From Streptomyces sp. NBC_01210 (GTDB lineage Bacteria; Actinomycetota; Actinomycetes; Streptomycetales; Streptomycetaceae), in contig NZ_CP108549.1 of assembly GCF_036010325.1 (NCBI RefSeq), positions 6,882,001 through 6,946,000 of the forward strand: a DNA stretch of 64,000 nucleotides, in the 5' to 3' direction. Shown here piece by piece: positions 52,634 through 61,863 of this stretch. Each line of letters opens with the position of its first letter. Within the stretch, counting starts at the first letter, position 1. Below the pieces are notes generated by a model that was given only the letters and a program-made list of their open reading frames with translations, was not told where the DNA came from and searched no databases. Made by a program: the position numbers and the translations under genes.

Positions 52634-54780
52634 CCACCAACGTAAAGAAGCAAGAGGAGCCCGGCTCCATGTCCACCGCCACTCCGACCCGGGCGCCGCA
52701 CTCGGATGTGCCGACCGGTCACAAGACCGAGCCCGGCCGTGTCGGCGGGGGTCTCTTCGACCCCAAGCAGCTGATCAAGTCCTTCCCGGACGCCGTCCGC
52801 AAGCTCGACCCACGGGTGATGATCAAGTCGCCCGTGATGTTCGTGGTGCTGGTCGGCTCCGTGCTGACGACGATCTTCGCGTGTCTGAACCCGACCGACT
52901 GGTTCGGCTGGGCGATCGCGGCCTGGCTCTGGCTGACCACGATCTTCGCCAATCTGGCGGAGGCGGTGGCCGAGGGCCGCGGCAAGGCGCAGGCCGACAC
53001 CCTGCGCAAGGCCAAGACCCACACGGTCGCGCGACGGCTCGTCGGGAAGACCGAGGAACGGGTGCCCGGCACCGAGCTGCGCATCGGCGATCTGGTGGTC
53101 TGCGAGGCCGGAGACATCATCCCCGGCGACGGTGACGTCGTCGAGGGTGTGGCGTCGGTCGACGAGTCGGCCATCACCGGTGAATCGGCCCCGGTCATCC
53201 GCGAGTCCGGCGGCGACCGCAGTGCTGTCACCGGTGGTACGAAGGTGCTCTCGGACCGGATCGTCGTCAAGATCACGACGAAGCCGGGTGAGACGTTCAT
53301 CGACCGGATGATCGCCCTGGTCGAGGGTGCCGCCCGGCAGAAGACGCCCAACGAGATCGCGCTCAACATCCTCCTCGCCTCGTTGACCATCGTCTTTCTG
53401 CTCGCAGTCGTCACGCTGCAGCCGTTCGCGAAATACGCGGGCCAGGAGCAGACCATGATCGTGCTGGTCGCGCTGCTGGTCTGCCTCATCCCGACCACCA
53501 TCGGCGCGCTGCTGTCCGCGATCGGCATCGCGGGCATGGACCGGCTGGTGCAGCGCAACGTACTGGCGATGTCGGGTCGTGCGGTCGAGGCCGCCGGTGA
53601 TGTTTCCACGCTGCTGCTCGACAAGACCGGCACCATCACCCTCGGCAACCGCCAGGCCGCCGAGTTCGTCCCGGTGACCGGTGTCACCGCGGCGCAGGTC
53701 GCCGACGCCGCCCAACTCTCCTCGCTGGCCGACGAGACGCCCGAGGGCCGCTCGATCGTGGTTCTGGCCAAGGAGAAGTACGGGCTGCGCGAGCGCCAGC
53801 AGGGCGAGCTCGAGGGCGCCGACTGGGTGCCCTTCACCGCCCAGACCCGCATGTCCGGTGTCGACCTCGTCGAGAACGGTGTCGGGCGCAAGGTCCGCAA
53901 GGGCGCGACGGCTTCCGTGATCTCCTGGGTCCAGGAGCAGAACGGGCAGGTGGCCGACGACGCCGACACGATCGCCAACCAGATCTCGCAGGCCGGCGGC
54001 ACCCCGCTGCTCGTCGCGGTGGAGGACGCCGACGGCGCCCGCGTGCTGGGTGTCATCCACCTCAAGGACGTCGTCAAGGAGGGCATGCGGGAGCGGTTCG
54101 ACGAGCTGCGCCGTATGGGCATCAAGACCGTCATGATCACGGGTGACAACCCGCTGACCGCGAAGGCGATCGCGGATGAGGCCGGCGTGGACGACTTCCT
54201 CGCCGAGGCCACCCCCGAGGACAAGATGGCGCTGATCAAGCGGGAGCAGGCCGGTGGCAAGCTCGTCGCGATGACGGGTGACGGCACCAACGACGCCCCG
54301 GCTCTCGCGCAGGCGGACGTCGGTGTGGCCATGAACACCGGTACCTCGGCCGCCAAGGAGGCCGGGAACATGGTGGACCTGGACTCCAACCCGACCAAGC
54401 TGATCGAGATTGTCGAGATCGGCAAGCAGCTCCTCATCACCCGGGGTGCGCTCACCACGTTCTCGATCGCCAACGACGTCGCGAAGTACTTCGCGATCAT
54501 CCCGGCGATGTTCGCGGTGGTCTACCCCGGCCTGGACAAGCTCAACATCATGAACCTGTCCTCCCCGGAGTCGGCGATCCTGTCCGCCGTCATCTTCAAC
54601 GCGCTGATCATCATCGCGCTGGTGCCGCTCGCGCTGAAGGGCGTGCAGTACCGGCCGACCAGCGCGGACAAGATGCTCCGCCGCAACCTGGGGATCTACG
54701 GCCTCGGCGGCCTGATCGCCCCGTTCATCGGCATCAAGCTCATCGACCTGCTCATCTCCCTCATCCCTGGCATCGGGTGA
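52630..54780 (+). CDS. kdpB: KdpB, P-type ATPase subunit
   Basis: 716 residues. Phosphorylated Asp331 in DKTGT, TGES at 183-186, and [10 protein letters not shown] in the hinge are all intact; about seven membrane segments. The first 40 residues are an N-terminal extension ([18 protein letters not shown]) beyond the E. coli length. The ATG at 52630 overlaps the kdpA stop; the open frame upstream is a shadow. It drives K+ uptake by ATP hydrolysis with KdpA and KdpC. Confidence 0.97.
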   Translation: MTTNVKKQEEPGSMSTATPTRAPHSDVPTGHKTEPGRVGGGLFDPKQLIKSFPDAVRKLDPRVMIKSPVMFVVLVGSVLTTIFACLNPTDWFGWAIAAWLWLTTIFANLAEAVAEGRGKAQADTLRKAKTHTVARRLVGKTEERVPGTELRIGDLVVCEAGDIIPGDGDVVEGVASVDESAITGESAPVIRESGGDRSAVTGGTKVLSDRIVVKITTKPGETFIDRMIALVEGAARQKTPNEIALNILLASLTIVFLLAVVTLQPFAKYAGQEQTMIVLVALLVCLIPTTIGALLSAIGIAGMDRLVQRNVLAMSGRAVEAAGDVSTLLLDKTGTITLGNRQAAEFVPVTGVTAAQVADAAQLSSLADETPEGRSIVVLAKEKYGLRERQQGELEGADWVPFTAQTRMSGVDLVENGVGRKVRKGATASVISWVQEQNGQVADDADTIANQISQAGGTPLLVAVEDADGARVLGVIHLKDVVKEGMRERFDELRRMGIKTVMITGDNPLTAKAIADEAGVDDFLAEATPEDKMALIKREQAGGKLVAMTGDGTNDAPALAQADVGVAMNTGTSAAKEAGNMVDLDSNPTKLIEIVEIGKQLLITRGALTTFSIANDVAKYFAIIPAMFAVVYPGLDKLNIMNLSSPESAILSAVIFNALIIIALVPLALKGVQYRPTSADKMLRRNLGIYGLGGLIAPFIGIKLIDLLISLIPGIG

Positions 54781-55463
54781 CGACCATGAACAACTCTGCA
54801 GGAAACACCGCACGGCTGGCCTGGGCGGCGCTCCGCGCCCTCCTCGTCCTGACCCTGGTCTGCGGCGTCGTCTACCCGCTCGCCATCACCGGGGTGGCCC
54901 AGGCCCTCTTCCACGACAAGGCCAACGGCTCCGAGATCACGGCGGACGGCAAGGTCGTCGGCTCCGACCTCATCGGCCAGAGCTACAACCTGCCGAAGAA
55001 GGACCCCAACGACCCGGAGGAGGCGGCGGCACCGGACCTGAAGTGGTTCCAGCCGCGTCCCTCCAACGGTCTGGGCTCCAACAGCGTCAACACCCAGTAC
55101 AAGCTCATCCTCTCCGGCGCGACCAACCGGTCCGGCGACAACCCAGAGCTGATCAAGTGGGTCACCGACGCCAAGGCCGCCGTCGTCAAGGACAACTCCA
55201 CCGCCGCCTACAAGGTCAAGCCCTCGGACGTGCCGGCCGACGCCGTCACCTCCTCCGGCTCCGGCCTGGACCCGGCCATCTCCCCCGAGTACGCCAAGCT
55301 CCAGGTGCACCGGGTCGCCGAGAAGAACCACCTCTCCGTGGCCCAGGTGGGCAAGCTCGTCGAGCAGAACACCGACGGCCGCACCCTCGGCTTCATCGGC
55401 GAGCCGACCGTGAACGTCCTCAAGCTCAACATCGCACTCAAGGCACTCACCGAGAAGGGCTGA
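54777..55463 (+). CDS. kdpC: KdpC, potassium ATPase accessory subunit
   Basis: 228 residues from a GTG at 54777 overlapping the kdpB stop (an ATG at 54786 would lose three). One N-terminal membrane segment ([20 protein letters not shown]) and the conserved block [20 protein letters not shown]. It is about 35 residues longer than E. coli KdpC because of an insertion near 85-135 ([20 protein letters not shown]). It ends the FABC block; kdpD begins 161 bases later. Confidence 0.95.
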   Translation: MTTMNNSAGNTARLAWAALRALLVLTLVCGVVYPLAITGVAQALFHDKANGSEITADGKVVGSDLIGQSYNLPKKDPNDPEEAAAPDLKWFQPRPSNGLGSNSVNTQYKLILSGATNRSGDNPELIKWVTDAKAAVVKDNSTAAYKVKPSDVPADAVTSSGSGLDPAISPEYAKLQVHRVAEKNHLSVAQVGKLVEQNTDGRTLGFIGEPTVNVLKLNIALKALTEKG

Positions 55464-55487
55464 TCCGCGGTCAACACGGCTGCGGGC

Positions 55488-55562
55488 ACAGGCATCAGAG
55501 CCGGGGACAGGCATCAGAATCGCGTCAATACGCAGCTGAGGCCCGTCCCCGGCCCGATTTTT
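55488..55562 (+). terminator. possible attenuator and direct repeats between kdpC and kdpD
   Basis: ACAGGCATCAGA occurs twice (55488-55499 and 55507-55518). Overlapping the second copy, GCCGGGGAC (55500-55508) pairs with GTCCCCGGC (55545-55553), with a 36-base loop and a run of five T starting five bases after. This could reduce read-through from kdpFABC into kdpDE. Confidence 0.45.
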
Positions 55563-55624
55563 CCGAATCTCCGGCCGTAAGGTCGACGCAGCGTACACAG
55601 CTGTTCCTGAAAGACAATGAGGCC

Positions 55625-58168
55625 ATGGGACGCGGCAAGCTACGGATATACCTCGGCGCGGCGCCGGGCGTCGGCAAGACGTACGCGATGCTGTCCGAGG
55701 CGCACCGCCGTGTGGAGCGTGGCACCGACTGTGTCGTCGCCTTCGTGGAGCACCACGGACGCTCCCGCACCGAAGTGATGCTGCACGGCCTGGAGCAGAC
55801 CCAGCGCCGCGAGATCGAGTACCGCGGCACCGTCTTCACCGAGATGGACGTCGACGCGGTCCTCGAACGGCATCCCACCGTCGCCCTCGTGGACGAACTG
55901 GCCCACACCAATGTGCCCGGCTCCCGCAATGCCAAGCGCTGGCAGGACGTCGAGGAACTGCTCGCGGCCGGCATCGACGTCATCTCCACCGTCAACATCC
56001 AGCATCTCGAGTCCCTCGGCGACGTCGTCGAGTCGATAACCGGTGTACGCCAGCGGGAGACCGTCCCAGACGAGGTGGTCCGCAGGACCGACCAGATCGA
56101 GCTGGTCGACATGTCGCCACAAGCGCTGCGTCGCCGGATGGCTCACGGCAACATCTACACGTCGGACAAGGTCGACGCGGCCCTCTCCAACTACTTCCGC
56201 CCCGGAAACCTCACCGCACTGCGTGAGCTCGCCCTGCTCTGGGTCGCCGACCGGGTCGACGAATACCTCCAGCAGTACCGCGGTGAGCACGACATACGCT
56301 CCACCTGGCAGGCCCGCGAGCGCATCGTCGTCGGCCTCACCGGCGGGCCCGAGGGCCGCACCCTCATCCGCCGCGCGTCCCGGATGGCCGCCAAGGGCTC
56401 CGGCAGCGAGATCCTCGCCGTCTACATCGCCCGCAGCGACGGACTGACCTCCGCCTCGCCCAAGGAGCTGGCCGTCCAACGGACCCTCGTCGAGGACCTG
56501 GGCGGCACCTTTCACCACGTGATCGGCGACGACGTCCCGTCCTCGCTGCTGGAGTTCGCGCGCGGAGTCAACGCCACCCAGATAGTGCTCGGCTCCAGCC
56601 GCCGCAAGACCTGGCAGTACATCTTCGGCCCCGGCGTCGGCGCGACCGTCGCCCGCGACTCCGGCCCCGACCTCGACGTACACATCGTCACTCACGGCGA
56701 GGCCGGCAAGGGCCGCGGACTGCCCGTGGCCCGCGGCGCACGCCTCGGCCGCTCCCGGATCATCGCCGGCTGGCTGGTCGGCGTCGTCGGTCCTGTCCTG
56801 CTCTCGCTGGTACTGGCCGGCCTCAACGACAGTCTGGGACTCGCCAACGACGTCCTGGTCTTCCTCTTCCTGACCGTGGTGTCGGCGCTGCTCGGCGGAC
56901 TGCTGCCGGCGCTGACCTCGGCCGCCGTCGGCTCACTGCTGCTGAACTACTACTTCACCCCGCCCACCCACACCCTGACGATCAGCGACCCGAAGAACAT
57001 CGTCGCCATCGTGATCTTCTTCGCGGTGGCCGTCGCGGTCGCGTCCGTCGTGGATCTGGCCGCCCGCCGCACCCACCAGGCCGCCAGGCTGCGAGCCGAG
57101 TCGGAGATCCTCTCCTTCCTGGCAGGCAGCGTGCTGCGCGGGGAGACCACGCTGGACGCCCTGCTGGAGCGGGTCCGCGAGACCTTCGCCATGGAGTCCG
57201 TGGCACTTCTGGAGCGGGAGAGCGACGTCGCCCCCTGGACCTGCGCGGGCAGCGTCGGCCCCAGTTCCGTCGTACGTCCCGAGGACGCGGACGTGGACAT
57301 GCCGGTCGGCGCCCATATGGCACTGGCCCTCTCCGGCCGCGTACTGCCCGCCGAGGACCGCCGGGTGCTGGCGGCCTTCGCGGCTCAGGCCGCGGTCGTA
57401 CTGGACCGGCAGCGGCTGGTGGGGCAGGCGGAGGAGGCCCGTCGGCTGGCCGAGGGCAACCGCATCCGTACGGCGCTGCTCGCCGCCGTCAGCCATGATC
57501 TGCGGACCCCGCTGGCCGCCATCAAGGCCGCCGTCTCCTCGCTCAGGTCCGATGACGTCGCCTGGTCCGACGAGGACGAGGCGGAACTGCTCGAAGCCAT
57601 CGAGGACGGCGCCGACCGGCTCGACCATCTGGTCGGCAACCTCCTCGACATGTCCCGGCTGCAGACCGGCACCGTCGCCCCGCTGATCCGGGTGACCGAC
57701 CTCGACGAGGTCGTCCCGATGGCGCTCGTCGGAGTGCCCGTGGAGAGCGTCGAGCTGGACATTCCGGAGACGCTGCCGATGGTGGCCGTCGACCGGGGAC
57801 TGCTGGAGCGGTCCGTCGCCAACATCGTCGAGAACGCCGTCAAGTACAGCCCTGACGCCACACCCGTCACCGTTTCCGCGAGCGCGCTAGGCGACCGCGT
57901 CGAGGTGCGGGTCGCGGACCGGGGCCCCGGCGTTCCCGATGACGCGAAGGACCGGATATTCGAGCCGTTCCAGCGTTACGGTGACGCTCCACGCGGCGCC
58001 GGAGTGGGCCTCGGTCTCGCGGTCGCTCGCGGCTTCGTCGATGCCATGGGCGGCACGCTCATCGCCGAGGACACCCCCGGCGGTGGCATGACCATGGTCC
58101 TCACCCTCAAGGCGGCGCCCGGGATCGCTCCGGTCAGCTCCGACCTTCCCGCCCAGGTCACCTCATGA
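55625..58168 (+). CDS. kdpD: KdpD, potassium-sensing histidine kinase
   Basis: 847 residues. The N-terminal KdpD domain has a Walker A motif (GAAPGVGKTYAML), followed by a Usp-like domain (VVGLTGGPEGRTLIRRASRM), four membrane segments (about 385-485), a GAF-like region, HisKA (VSHDLRTPLAAIKAAVSSLR) and HATPase (NIVENAVKYS, GVGLGLAVARGF). It senses low K+ or turgor and phosphorylates KdpE. The ATG at 55625 begins the conserved domain; a GAGG lies very close upstream, which makes the start slightly uncertain. The stop overlaps an ATG that opens a 36-codon frame leading to kdpE. Confidence 0.94.
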   Translation: MGRGKLRIYLGAAPGVGKTYAMLSEAHRRVERGTDCVVAFVEHHGRSRTEVMLHGLEQTQRREIEYRGTVFTEMDVDAVLERHPTVALVDELAHTNVPGSRNAKRWQDVEELLAAGIDVISTVNIQHLESLGDVVESITGVRQRETVPDEVVRRTDQIELVDMSPQALRRRMAHGNIYTSDKVDAALSNYFRPGNLTALRELALLWVADRVDEYLQQYRGEHDIRSTWQARERIVVGLTGGPEGRTLIRRASRMAAKGSGSEILAVYIARSDGLTSASPKELAVQRTLVEDLGGTFHHVIGDDVPSSLLEFARGVNATQIVLGSSRRKTWQYIFGPGVGATVARDSGPDLDVHIVTHGEAGKGRGLPVARGARLGRSRIIAGWLVGVVGPVLLSLVLAGLNDSLGLANDVLVFLFLTVVSALLGGLLPALTSAAVGSLLLNYYFTPPTHTLTISDPKNIVAIVIFFAVAVAVASVVDLAARRTHQAARLRAESEILSFLAGSVLRGETTLDALLERVRETFAMESVALLERESDVAPWTCAGSVGPSSVVRPEDADVDMPVGAHMALALSGRVLPAEDRRVLAAFAAQAAVVLDRQRLVGQAEEARRLAEGNRIRTALLAAVSHDLRTPLAAIKAAVSSLRSDDVAWSDEDEAELLEAIEDGADRLDHLVGNLLDMSRLQTGTVAPLIRVTDLDEVVPMALVGVPVESVELDIPETLPMVAVDRGLLERSVANIVENAVKYSPDATPVTVSASALGDRVEVRVADRGPGVPDDAKDRIFEPFQRYGDAPRGAGVGLGLAVARGFVDAMGGTLIAEDTPGGGMTMVLTLKAAPGIAPVSSDLPAQVTS

Positions 58169-58271
58169 CCGGGACGGGAGCGCAGCGACAGACGACAGCG
58201 CAGAAAGAGACGGCAGCGCAGCGACAGACGGCAGCGCAGCCACAACACCGCAGAAAGGCAGGCCGGCAAAA

Positions 58272-58275
<4 letters not shown>
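58165..58275 (+). CDS. 36-residue repeat-containing frame bridging kdpD and kdpE
   Basis: The ATG (58165) overlaps the kdpD stop as ATGA, and its TGA (58273-58275) overlaps the kdpE ATG as ATGA, so this frame fills the gap exactly. The product begins MTGTGAQRQTTAQ and ends RRKAGRQK: basic, rich in Gln, Ala, Arg and Thr, with no acidic core. It contains two 12-residue repeats encoded by a 25-base direct repeat, 24 of 25 identical and 36 bases apart. It may be a real small protein, or a translation bridge that keeps ribosomes coupled from kdpD to kdpE. I know of no family. Codon use is plausible. Confidence 0.5.
58179..58239. repeat. 25-base direct repeat between kdpD and kdpE
   Basis: AGCGCAGCGACAGACGACAG starts copy 1 (58179-58203); copy 2 (58215-58239) differs by one base. 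The 36-base period is a multiple of three, keeping the bridging frame open. Confidence 0.9.
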
Positions 58276-58958
<683 letters not shown>

Positions 58959-58993
58959 TCCGGCACACAGGCCGTGGCCGGTAGGCTTTCTGT

Positions 58994-59410
58994 ATGAGTG
59001 CCGTACCCCGTTCCGAGAAGGCCGAGAGGCCGGCGAAGCCCGCCGGCCGGTTCCGCCGCATGCTCGACCGGCTGTCCACCTCCCAGGAGGACCTCGAGTC
59101 GGAGGAGCTGCAGGAGGACGCGCAGGCATCGGGGTGTACCCGCATCGCCGAATGCAACGACCGCCAGATAGTCCGGGTGACTGGTACCTTGCGCACGGTC
59201 ACCCTGCGTCCGCGGGCCGGAGTGCCCGCGCTGGAGGCGGAGCTCTTCGACGGCACGGCCCCGCTGGACGTCGTCTGGCTCGGCCGCCGTTCCATAGTGG
59301 GTATAGAGCCGGGCCGGAAGCTCATCGCCTCGGGCCGGATCTCCATGAACCACGGCCGCCGGGTGCTGTTCAACCCCAAATACGAACTCCGACCGCTCGG
59401 ACAGGAGTAG
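58994..59410 (+). CDS. OB-fold nucleic-acid-binding protein
   Basis: 138 residues. An N-terminal charged helix (FRRMLDRLSTSQEDLESEEL) leads into an OB-fold core (IVRVTGTLRTVTLRPRAGVP, then LEAELFDGTAPLDVVWLGRR). The last strand (GRRVLFNPKYELRP) is typical of actinobacterial OB-fold proteins encoded next to DUF3159 and TrkA genes. Probable RNA or single-strand DNA binding; partner unknown. Just four bases separate it from the DUF3159 gene. Confidence 0.87.
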   Translation: MSAVPRSEKAERPAKPAGRFRRMLDRLSTSQEDLESEELQEDAQASGCTRIAECNDRQIVRVTGTLRTVTLRPRAGVPALEAELFDGTAPLDVVWLGRRSIVGIEPGRKLIASGRISMNHGRRVLFNPKYELRPLGQE

Positions 59411-59413
59411 CCG

Positions 59414-60247
59414 GTGACGTCCTTCGACAAGCCGACCACCACCACGACGAACGACCAGCAGGACAGCGACGCGAAAGCCGTCACGGAGGCCGCACTCTTC
59501 GAGGCCTTCGGCGGCGTACGCGGCATGGTGGAGACGGTCCTCCCCGGGCTGCTCTTCGTCACGATCTTCACGGTCAACAAGGATCTCCACATCTCGGCCA
59601 TCGCGGCCCTGGCGGTCTCCCTGCTGCTCGTCGCGGTCCGGCTGATCCGCAGGGACACCCTCAAGCACGCCTTCAGCGGGGTCTTCGGAGTGGCCTTCGG
59701 TGTCGTCTTCGCGATGATGACCGGCAATGCGAAGGACTTCTATCTGCCGGGCATGATCTACACGCTCGGCCTGGCGGTGGCGTACATCGCGACGACGATC
59801 GCGGGCGTCCCGCTGATCGGCCTGATTCTCGGCCCGGTCTTCAAGGAGAACCTCTCCTGGCGGACCCGTAACCCCGGCCGCAAGAAGGCTTATGCCAAGG
59901 CCAGCTGGGCCTGGGGCCTGATCCTGCTCGCCAAGTGCGCGATCATCTTCCCGCTCTACTGGTGGGCCGACACCGCTCAGCTCGGCTGGGTTCTGGTGGC
60001 GCTGAAGATCCCGCCGTTCCTGCTCGCGGTGTACCTGACCTGGGTCTTCCTGGCCAAGGCGCCGCCGCCGATCGACGTTTTCGCAGAGATGGAGGCGGAG
60101 GAGCGCGCCGGGAAAGAGCGCCGGGACACCGCGGAGCAGTTCGGCGAGGCGATGAAGCCCCTGGTCGGCGATGCGGCGCAGCGCCTCGCGGACGGCGCCG
60201 AATCCCGGCGCATCACCGACGGTCCGGCCAAGCACCGTAAGCCCTAG
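59414..60247 (+). CDS. DUF3159 family membrane protein
   Basis: 277 residues from a GTG at 59414. About six membrane segments, with the family motif FEAFGGVRGMVETVLPGLLF at the start and NPGRKKAYAKASWAWGLIL in the middle. The last 60 residues are cytoplasmic and charged. Function unknown, but it sits beside potassium transport genes in many actinobacteria (from memory). A terminator follows, shared with the convergent TrkA gene. Confidence 0.9.
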   Translation: MTSFDKPTTTTTNDQQDSDAKAVTEAALFEAFGGVRGMVETVLPGLLFVTIFTVNKDLHISAIAALAVSLLLVAVRLIRRDTLKHAFSGVFGVAFGVVFAMMTGNAKDFYLPGMIYTLGLAVAYIATTIAGVPLIGLILGPVFKENLSWRTRNPGRKKAYAKASWAWGLILLAKCAIIFPLYWWADTAQLGWVLVALKIPPFLLAVYLTWVFLAKAPPPIDVFAEMEAEERAGKERRDTAEQFGEAMKPLVGDAAQRLADGAESRRITDGPAKHRKP

Positions 60248-60274
60248 CTCTTCTCGAGGTTTTCTCACTCATAC

Positions 60275-60315
60275 GCGGATGGGGCGCCCGGAATCATTCC
60301 GGACGCCCCATCCGC
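60275..60315. terminator. bidirectional terminator, DUF3159 and TrkA genes
   Basis: A 19-base stem (GCGGATGGGGCGCCCGGAA with TTCCGGACGCCCCATCCGC, one mismatch) with a 3-base loop, between the convergent DUF3159 and TrkA genes. Confidence 0.9.
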
Positions 60316-60331
60316 TTACAGCCTGCGAGAC

Positions 60332-61009
60332 TCAGCTCGAAGCATCCTCCCGGCGTACCGAGAGCAGGTCCTCCAGCTGCTCCTCGCGCGCCTGCGCGGC
60401 CACGAACAGCAGCTCGTCGCCGGCCTCCAGAGTCTCCTCGGAGCCCGGCGTCAGCACCCGCGAGCCGCGGATGATCGTGACCAGCGAGGTGTCCTCGGGC
60501 CAGGCCACATCGCTGACCTGGGTGCCGGCCAGGGCCGACTCCGGGGGCAGCGTGAGCTCGACCAGGTTGGCGTCGCCGTGGCTGAAGCGCAGCAGCCGTA
60601 CGAGGTCGCCGACGCTCACCGCCTCCTCGACCAGAGCCGACATCAGACGCGGCGTGGAGACCGCGACATCGACGCCCCAGGACTCGTTGAACAGCCACTC
60701 GTTCTTGGGGTTGTTGACCCGGGCGACCACCCGCGGCACCCCGTACTCGGTCTTCGCCAGCAGCGAGACGACCAGATTGACCTTGTCGTCACCGGTCGCC
60801 GCGATCACGACGTTGCAGCGCTGCAGCGCCGCCTCGTCGAGCGAGGTGATCTCGCAGGCGTCGGCCAGCAGCCACTCCGCCTGCGGCACCCGCTCCACCG
60901 AGATGGCGGTCGGCGCCTTGTCGATCAGAAGGACCTCGTGACCGTTCTCCAGCAGCTCGCCCGCGATGGAACGGCCCACCGCGCCGGCGCCCGCAATAGC
61001 GACCCGCAT
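60332..61009 (-). CDS. TrkA-family potassium channel/transporter regulator, second gene (CeoC type)
   Basis: 225 residues. RCK_N Rossmann domain (VAIAGAGAVGRSIAGELLEN, then LLIDKAP) for NAD(H) or nucleotide binding, and an RCK_C domain near 140-215 (LVELTLPPESALAGTQVSDV). Such proteins gate K+ uptake systems; the RCK_C domain is also a known c-di-AMP-binding module in other bacteria. The ATG overlaps the stop of the upstream TrkA gene by one base (TGATG). It pairs with that gene and faces a KimA-type permease. Confidence 0.9.
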   Translation of the reverse strand: MRVAIAGAGAVGRSIAGELLENGHEVLLIDKAPTAISVERVPQAEWLLADACEITSLDEAALQRCNVVIAATGDDKVNLVVSLLAKTEYGVPRVVARVNNPKNEWLFNESWGVDVAVSTPRLMSALVEEAVSVGDLVRLLRFSHGDANLVELTLPPESALAGTQVSDVAWPEDTSLVTIIRGSRVLTPGSEETLEAGDELLFVAAQAREEQLEDLLSVRREDASS

Positions 61010-61677
61010 CAGTGACCGCCCTCCTCAGGGCCCTCGGCGAAGGCCGCCTCGACCTTCTCGACCTCGTCCGTACGCATCATCACGTGGACGAGATCGCCTT
61101 CCTGCAGCACCGTCTGCGACGTCGGCAGAATCGCCTCGCCCAGCCGGGTGAGGAAGGCGACGCGCACGCCGGTCTCCTCCTGCAGGGTGCTGACCTTGTG
61201 GCCTATCCAGGAGGCCGAGGTGTGCACCTCGGCGAGCTGCACACCGCCGCTGGGGTCGCGCCACAGCGGCTCCGCGCCGGACGGCAGCAGCCGCCGCAGC
61301 ATCTGGTCGGCGGTCCAGCGGACCGTGGCGACGGTCGGAATGCCCAGGCGCTGGTACACCTCGGCGCGTCGCGGGTCGTAGATACGGGCCGCGACGTTCT
61401 CGATGCCGAACATCTCGCGCGCCACCCTCGCGGCGATGATGTTGGAGTTGTCGCCGCTGCTGACAGCGGCGAAGGCGCCGGCGTCCTCGATCCCCGCTTC
61501 GCGCAGGGTGTCCTGGTCGAAACCGACTCCGGTGACGCGGCGGCCGCCGAACCCGGAGCCCAAGCGGCGGAAGGCCGTGGGGTCCTGGTCGACGACGGCG
61601 ACCGTGTGCCCCTGCTGCTCCAGGGTCTGCGCGAGAGCGGCTCCCACTCGCCCGCATCCCATGATGACGATGTGCAC
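61009..61677 (-). CDS. TrkA-family potassium channel/transporter regulator, first gene (CeoB type)
   Basis: 222 residues from a GTG at 61677 with GGAAGGA six to seven bases upstream; a TTG at 61698 would add seven residues. RCK_N domain (HIVIMGCGRVGAALAQTLEQ, then VAVVDQDP) and RCK_C domain near 135-200 (GVQLAEVHTSASWIGHKVST). It is probably the partner of the second TrkA protein, as in mycobacterial CeoB/CeoC. Divergent from the KimA-like permease gene with 186 bases between, so co-regulation is plausible. Confidence 0.9.
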   Translation of the reverse strand: MHIVIMGCGRVGAALAQTLEQQGHTVAVVDQDPTAFRRLGSGFGGRRVTGVGFDQDTLREAGIEDAGAFAAVSSGDNSNIIAARVAREMFGIENVAARIYDPRRAEVYQRLGIPTVATVRWTADQMLRRLLPSGAEPLWRDPSGGVQLAEVHTSASWIGHKVSTLQEETGVRVAFLTRLGEAILPTSQTVLQEGDLVHVMMRTDEVEKVEAAFAEGPEEGGH

Positions 61678-61850
61678 GACCGTCCTTCCGGCTGTCAATG
61701 GTTTTTTGCTCAGGTTTAACAGGGTCAGGGTCTCAGACCGCGGCCCAAGCTACACACGCGCGGTCCGCCCAGGGACCCCCCTGTGCGGGGGAGCGGGAGA
61801 TTCCGCAGCGATAGGGGGGTGGTGGGTGGGCGGTGTTCATACGGAACGCT

Positions 61851-61856
61851 TACGAT
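61851..61856 (+). promoter_or_regulatory. candidate -10 box of a leaderless kimA-like transcript
   Basis: TACGAT ends seven bases before the GTG at 61864, the spacing seen when transcription starts at the start codon itself. No convincing ribosome binding site precedes this GTG, which fits a leaderless mRNA. No clear -35 was found. Confidence 0.45.
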
Positions 61857-61863
61857 CCTCTGC

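Noticed and set aside
52582..54813. A 743-codon frame antisense to kdpB
   Set aside because: Shadow of kdpB; composition is typical of antisense frames in GC-rich DNA.
58179..58239. A pair of attachment sites
   Set aside because: The repeat is a tight in-frame duplication with no integrase or inserted cargo.
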